The position numbers and the translations under genes were made by a program. Source: CAZBGL01 sp964491375 (GTDB lineage Bacteria; Desulfobacterota; Deferrisomatia; Deferrisomatales; Deferrisomataceae). From it: a stretch of 19,528 nucleotides of DNA. Position 1 is the stretch's first letter. Each line of letters opens with the position of its first letter. Shown here piece by piece: positions 16,906-19,528 of the stretch. The stretch spans positions 1 to 19,528 of the forward strand of contig CAZBGL010000157.1 in assembly GCA_964491375.1 (NCBI GenBank), read 5' to 3'. The notes under the pieces were generated by a model. It had not been told where the DNA came from and made no database searches. It worked only from the letters and a program-made list of their open reading frames with translations.

Positions 16906-17195
16906 TCTGCGCGCGGTGCGGACGGCGTCTCGAGGTCGCGAGCCCCTCGCGCAGGGACACCTGCGCCGGGTGCGGGGTAGATCTTCGTGCCTGTGTCCAG
17001 TGCGCATTCTACTCGCCGGGCCGGTACAACGACTGCCGGGAACCCAGGGCCGATCGGGTGGTGGACAAGGAACGTTCCAACTTTTGCGAGTGGTTCCGGC
17101 CGGCGGAGGGGCGCCCCCCTGGCAAGGGGGACGAGGGCGACGTAAAGGCCCAGGTCCGGGCGCAACTGGAGGCGCTGTTCAAGAAAAGGTCCTGA
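16902..17195 (+). CDS. Small Cys-rich (zinc-ribbon-like) protein
   Basis: A 97-residue product coupled by ATGA to the orphan before it. It starts MICARCGRRLEV with CARC (3-6) and continues with CAGCGVDLRACVQC (21-34), then single Cys at about 46 (NDC) and 63 (NFCEWF). The first two CxxC pairs look like a zinc ribbon or rubredoxin-like knuckle; the later Cys residues could complete a second metal site. The C-terminal third is a charged helix (DVKAQVRAQLEALFKKRS) that may bind a partner. Similar short CxxC proteins ending in a helix occur in deltaproteobacteria, but I know of no assigned function. The stop lies nine bases from the stop of the convergent PilZ gene. Confidence 0.8.
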   Translation: MICARCGRRLEVASPSRRDTCAGCGVDLRACVQCAFYSPGRYNDCREPRADRVVDKERSNFCEWFRPAEGRPPGKGDEGDVKAQVRAQLEALFKKRS

Positions 17196-17204
17196 CCCCT
17201 ATTC

Positions 17205-17576
17205 CTAGTCGCCCAGGTCGAACGCGGGCTCTGAGATCTCGCCCTCGATCTCTTCGGGCCGGGGCGCGTTGTACTGGACCAGGCGGAACAGGTGGGGAAA
17301 AGTGTCGGCGGGCACCTCCACGAAGTCCAGGGCCACACCCGCGGATTCGGTCCGCACCGTTCTGGCGCGCACTCGGACATCGGCCTCCGGGGCCCCTGGA
17401 TCCAGATGGATCGTGAGGGTAACCTCCCGACCGCGGTCGGGGGGAAGCCCGTTCGTCAGGCGTACGTACGCCCCCTTCAAGCTCACGTCCCGGAGGGTCC
17501 CTCTGCACTCGCCGCCCGTCCACGAAACCGTGGCTTCTTTCCCGGTGCTCACCCGCGTGCGTCGTCGCTTCGCCAT
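17205..17576 (-). CDS. PilZ-domain c-di-GMP-binding protein
   Basis: A 123-residue single-domain PilZ protein, probably a cytoplasmic c-di-GMP effector. Both ligand motifs are intact: RRRTR at 4-8 (the R-x3-R motif) and DVSLKG at 30-35 (the D-x-S-x2-G motif), followed by the GAYV strand. The barrel continues through VTLTIHLD, VRVRARTVR and VALDFVEV, and an acidic C-terminal tail follows. GAGGAG precedes the ATG at 17576. It stands alone, with no cyclase, phosphodiesterase, motility or polysaccharide gene adjacent, so its target cannot be read from context. The nearby giant surface lipoprotein is a possible c-di-GMP-related output, but nothing in the sequence links them. Confidence 0.85.
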   Translation of the reverse strand: MAKRRRTRVSTGKEATVSWTGGECRGTLRDVSLKGAYVRLTNGLPPDRGREVTLTIHLDPGAPEADVRVRARTVRTESAGVALDFVEVPADTFPHLFRLVQYNAPRPEEIEGEISEPAFDLGD

Positions 17577-17654
17577 GGTGTCTCCTCACTGTGGACTTCC
17601 GCCCCCCCGTATCGGCCCGGAGGGAAGGCCACTTTACCCCCCTCAGGGAGGGCC

Positions 17655-17683
17655 TTGACAACCTATGCCCGATCCGGTAGGGT
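17655..17683 (+). promoter_or_regulatory. Sigma-70 promoter for tRNA-Lys
   Basis: A perfect TTGACA (17655-17660) and TAGGGT (17678-17683) are 17 bases apart, placing the transcription start near 17690, about 11 bases before the mature tRNA. The -10 box is poor, but a consensus -35 at correct distance is convincing. Confidence 0.6.
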
Positions 17684-17700
17684 CGAGGGTCCTCGATCGT

Positions 17701-17776
<76 letters not shown>

Positions 17777-17786
17777 GACGACAGAC

Positions 17787-17819
17787 GGGCGCCGCTCCGA
17801 GGAGCGGCGCCCTTTCCTT
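17787..17819 (+). terminator. Rho-independent terminator after tRNA-Lys
   Basis: GGGCGCCGCTCC (17787-17798) and GGAGCGGCGCCC (17801-17812) form a perfect 12-bp stem, followed by TTTCCTT, ten bases after the tRNA. Confidence 0.85.
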
Positions 17820-17856
17820 GCCCACCCCGTGTTTCCTGCCGTAAAAAAGAAATACG

Positions 17857-17904
17857 GGCCGTGGGCGGAGGCGATCCGGACGAGGCGGTGCCGCTCCCAC
17901 GGCC
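17857..17904. repeat. Inverted repeat between the two tRNA genes
   Basis: GGCCGTGGG (17857-17865) and CCCACGGCC (17896-17904) are perfect 9-bp arms around 30 bases. A smaller CCGTA/TACGG hairpin (17839-17857) abuts it. Neither is followed by a T-run. They may be processing or regulatory structure in the tRNA-Leu precursor. Confidence 0.4.
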
Positions 17905-17927
17905 GGCCGACCCACAGCGAAACCCGG

Positions 17928-18011
17928 GCGAGAGTGGCGGAACTGGTAGACGCACTGGACTTAGGATCCAGCGGGTAACCCGTGGGGGTTCGAGTCCCCC
18001 CTCTCGCACCA
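17928..18011 (+). tRNA. tRNA-Leu (UAG)
   Basis: An 84-base cloverleaf with encoded CCA and the long variable arm expected for leucine. Acceptor arms GCGAGAG (17928-17934) and CTCTCGC (18001-18007) pair perfectly. The anticodon stem CTGGA/TCCAG closes the loop CTTAGGA, giving anticodon TAG. The variable arm is CGGGTAACCCG, and the T arm GGGGGTTCGAGTCCCCC is intact. Confidence 0.96.
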
Positions 18012-18129
18012 CTTTGCGACATCACGCCCCCGACTGTCCGATCCCGACCTTGCGCAACCTGCCCCCACTCTCCGGTCACCCGCGGGCCTGGATCGGCGGG
18101 GCACACCCGTGCAGCGAGGAGACGCATCC

Positions 18130-19449
18130 ATGAAAGCCGAGGTGGAGTCCATCAGCCCCGTGAAAAAGAAGCTCATCGTGGAGATCCCCCCCGAGGAGGT
18201 GGCCCGGGAGGAGGAGGTCGCGCTCAAGGACCTCCGGCGCCGGGTGACGATTCCCGGATTTCGTCGGGGCAGGGCCCCCATCGCCGTAATCCGTCGGTAC
18301 TACGGCGAGCGGGTGCGCGGCGACGTGATCAGCCGCCTGATCCAGGAGAGTTACCGGGAAACCCTCGACCGGGAGGACATCGTCCCGGTATCGGACGCGG
18401 AGATCGAGATCCAGTCGGTTCCCCCCGAGGGTCCGTTGAGCTACACCGCCGTGGTGGAGGTCCGGCCCGTGGTGGAACCCCGCGAGTACACGGGACTCAC
18501 ACTGAAAAAGGAACGGGTGGCGGTGGAGGAGACCGAGGTGGAGGCCGAACTCGAGGCCATCCGCCGCCAAAAGGCCACATACGAACCCGCCCCCGAGGAT
18601 CACGAGGCGGCCGAAGGGGATCTGGTGGTGATCGACTACCAGGGGACGCTGGAGGGCGAGCCCTTCGAGGGGGGGACAGGGGAAGACCGGACGGTCCTGC
18701 TCGGCAGCGGCACCCTGGTACCCGGTTTTGAGGAGGGGCTGGTCGGGGCCCGTGCCGGCGAGGAGCGCACCGTGGAGGTGACCTTTCCGGAGGATCACCC
18801 CAACCGGGACGTCGCGGGCCGCTCCGCCCAGTTCCGGGTCTCCGTGAAAGAGGTCAAGGTACGACGTCTGCCCGAGCTAGACGACGAGTTCGCCCGGGAG
18901 GTGGCCGAGGTCCAGACCATGGACGAACTCCGGGACAGGATCCGGGAGGGAATCCGGCGGGAGAAGGAACGCCGGGCCGAGGAGCGCTTCCGCGAGCACG
19001 TCATCGACACGCTGTTGGAGGCCAACCCCTTCGAAGTCCCCCCCACGTTGGTACGGTCCCAGGAGGCCCACTCCCTGGGGCGGCTCCACGAAGACCTGGC
19101 GCGGCGGGGACTCAGCCTGGAAGCCCTGGGCATCGACGCCGAACGGCTCCGGGACGCCCACCGGCGGGGCGCCGAACGGGCCGTGCGCTGGGCGTTCCTG
19201 GCCCAGGCCATCGCGCGCAAGGAGGGGATCGAGATCTCCGACGAGGACGTGGAACAGCGGATCCGGGAGATCGCCGAGGCGGACGGACGGCCTTACGAGG
19301 CCATCCGGGCGTACTTCGACGCGGAGGAGCGGATGCGGGGACTCCGTTCGTGGCTGCTGGAAAAACGGGTCCTCGACCTGGTGGTGGAGCGGTCCACGGT
19401 GGAGGAGGTGGAACCCGCCGGTGCGTCCGAGGAGGCTGGCGATGAGTAA
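18130..19449 (+). CDS. tig: Trigger factor (ribosome-associated chaperone and peptidyl-prolyl isomerase)
   Basis: A 439-residue three-domain chaperone that binds at the ribosomal exit tunnel and shields nascent chains. The N-terminal ribosome-binding domain (about 1-115) contains the docking signature GFRRGRAP (43-50). An FKBP-type PPIase domain follows (about 155-240; DLVVIDYQGTLEGEPFEGG, LVPGFEEGLVGARAGEERTVEVTFPEDHP). The C-terminal SurA-like helical arms (about 255-420) carry NPFEVPPTLVRSQ. I chose ATG 18130, with GAGGAG eight bases upstream, over an in-frame GTG 21 bases earlier. Its last eight bases overlap the next start, giving the usual tig-clpP arrangement, in which folding and proteolysis genes are co-transcribed. 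Confidence 0.96.
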   Translation: MKAEVESISPVKKKLIVEIPPEEVAREEEVALKDLRRRVTIPGFRRGRAPIAVIRRYYGERVRGDVISRLIQESYRETLDREDIVPVSDAEIEIQSVPPEGPLSYTAVVEVRPVVEPREYTGLTLKKERVAVEETEVEAELEAIRRQKATYEPAPEDHEAAEGDLVVIDYQGTLEGEPFEGGTGEDRTVLLGSGTLVPGFEEGLVGARAGEERTVEVTFPEDHPNRDVAGRSAQFRVSVKEVKVRRLPELDDEFAREVAEVQTMDELRDRIREGIRREKERRAEERFREHVIDTLLEANPFEVPPTLVRSQEAHSLGRLHEDLARRGLSLEALGIDAERLRDAHRRGAERAVRWAFLAQAIARKEGIEISDEDVEQRIREIAEADGRPYEAIRAYFDAEERMRGLRSWLLEKRVLDLVVERSTVEEVEPAGASEEAGDE

Positions 19450-19528
19450 CCTGATCCCCTTCGTAGTGGAACGCACGGGCCGGGGTGAGCGGGCCTACGA
19501 CATCTACTCGCGGCTTCTCAAGGACCGG
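19442..19528 (+). CDS. clpP: ATP-dependent Clp protease proteolytic subunit, 3' end outside window
   Basis: Only the first 29 codons are visible, but they read MSNLIPFVVERTGRGERAYD followed by IYSRLLKDR, the highly conserved ClpP N-terminus. ClpP is the serine peptidase barrel that degrades unfolded substrates delivered by ClpX or ClpA; its Ser-His-Asp triad lies beyond the window. The ATG lies inside the last codons of tig (overlap of 8 bases), so translation is coupled. clpX and lon commonly follow, but they cannot be seen here. Confidence 0.93.
   Translation, partial: MSNLIPFVVERTGRGERAYDIYSRLLKDR

Overview
This is a GC-rich, gene-dense chromosomal window. It probably comes from an anaerobic or metal-/sulfur-respiring deltaproteobacterium of the Desulfobacterota/Desulfuromonadota type, and a Deferrisoma-like lineage would fit. 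That placement is inferred from the gene mix: a DUF438/hemerythrin-PAS protein, a cytochrome P460-like lipoprotein, a NifA-type enhancer-binding protein next to a GSI-beta glutamine synthetase, a PilZ protein, a giant Ig-repeat lipoprotein and a tig-clpP pair. No 16S gene is present to confirm it. I see no insertion sequence, CRISPR array, integrase or phage gene.

Layout: 1-803 is the 3' part of a tandem universal stress protein. 990-2462 is a DUF1858/DUF438/hemerythrin/PAS protein, convergent with a cytochrome P460-like lipoprotein (2530-3027, minus). ilvA, threonine ammonia-lyase with an ACT domain, follows on the minus strand (3086-4306). A 460-base non-coding gap (4307-4766) holds a 25-bp operator-like dyad, a C6-TA-G5 palindrome and a long inverted repeat. 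nifA (4767-6308, minus) and glnA (6507-7919, plus) are divergent; the gap between them carries a good sigma-70 promoter for nifA and a good sigma-54 promoter for glnA. glnA ends in a strong hairpin terminator. The minus-strand gene 8019-15278 encodes a roughly 2419-residue lipoprotein with a poly-glycine tether, a CAP domain, six Ig-like repeats and a C-terminal part of over 1300 residues that I cannot assign. ilvE (15551-16576) is divergent from it and translationally coupled by ATGA overlaps to a 110-residue orphan and a 97-residue Cys-rich protein. A PilZ protein (17205-17576, minus) is convergent with this set. Two tRNA genes, Lys(CUU) and Leu(UAG), then precede tig (trigger factor), which overlaps the start of clpP at the window's right edge.

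Two functional themes stand out. The first is nitrogen and branched-chain amino acid metabolism: nifA/glnA with sigma-54 control, ilvA (threonine to 2-oxobutyrate) and ilvE (last transamination). These are separate transcription units, so any coordination is inferred. The second is protein folding and turnover (tig-clpP). The most unusual object is the giant CAP/Ig lipoprotein. The orphan pair behind ilvE and the structured ilvA upstream region are the next most interesting.
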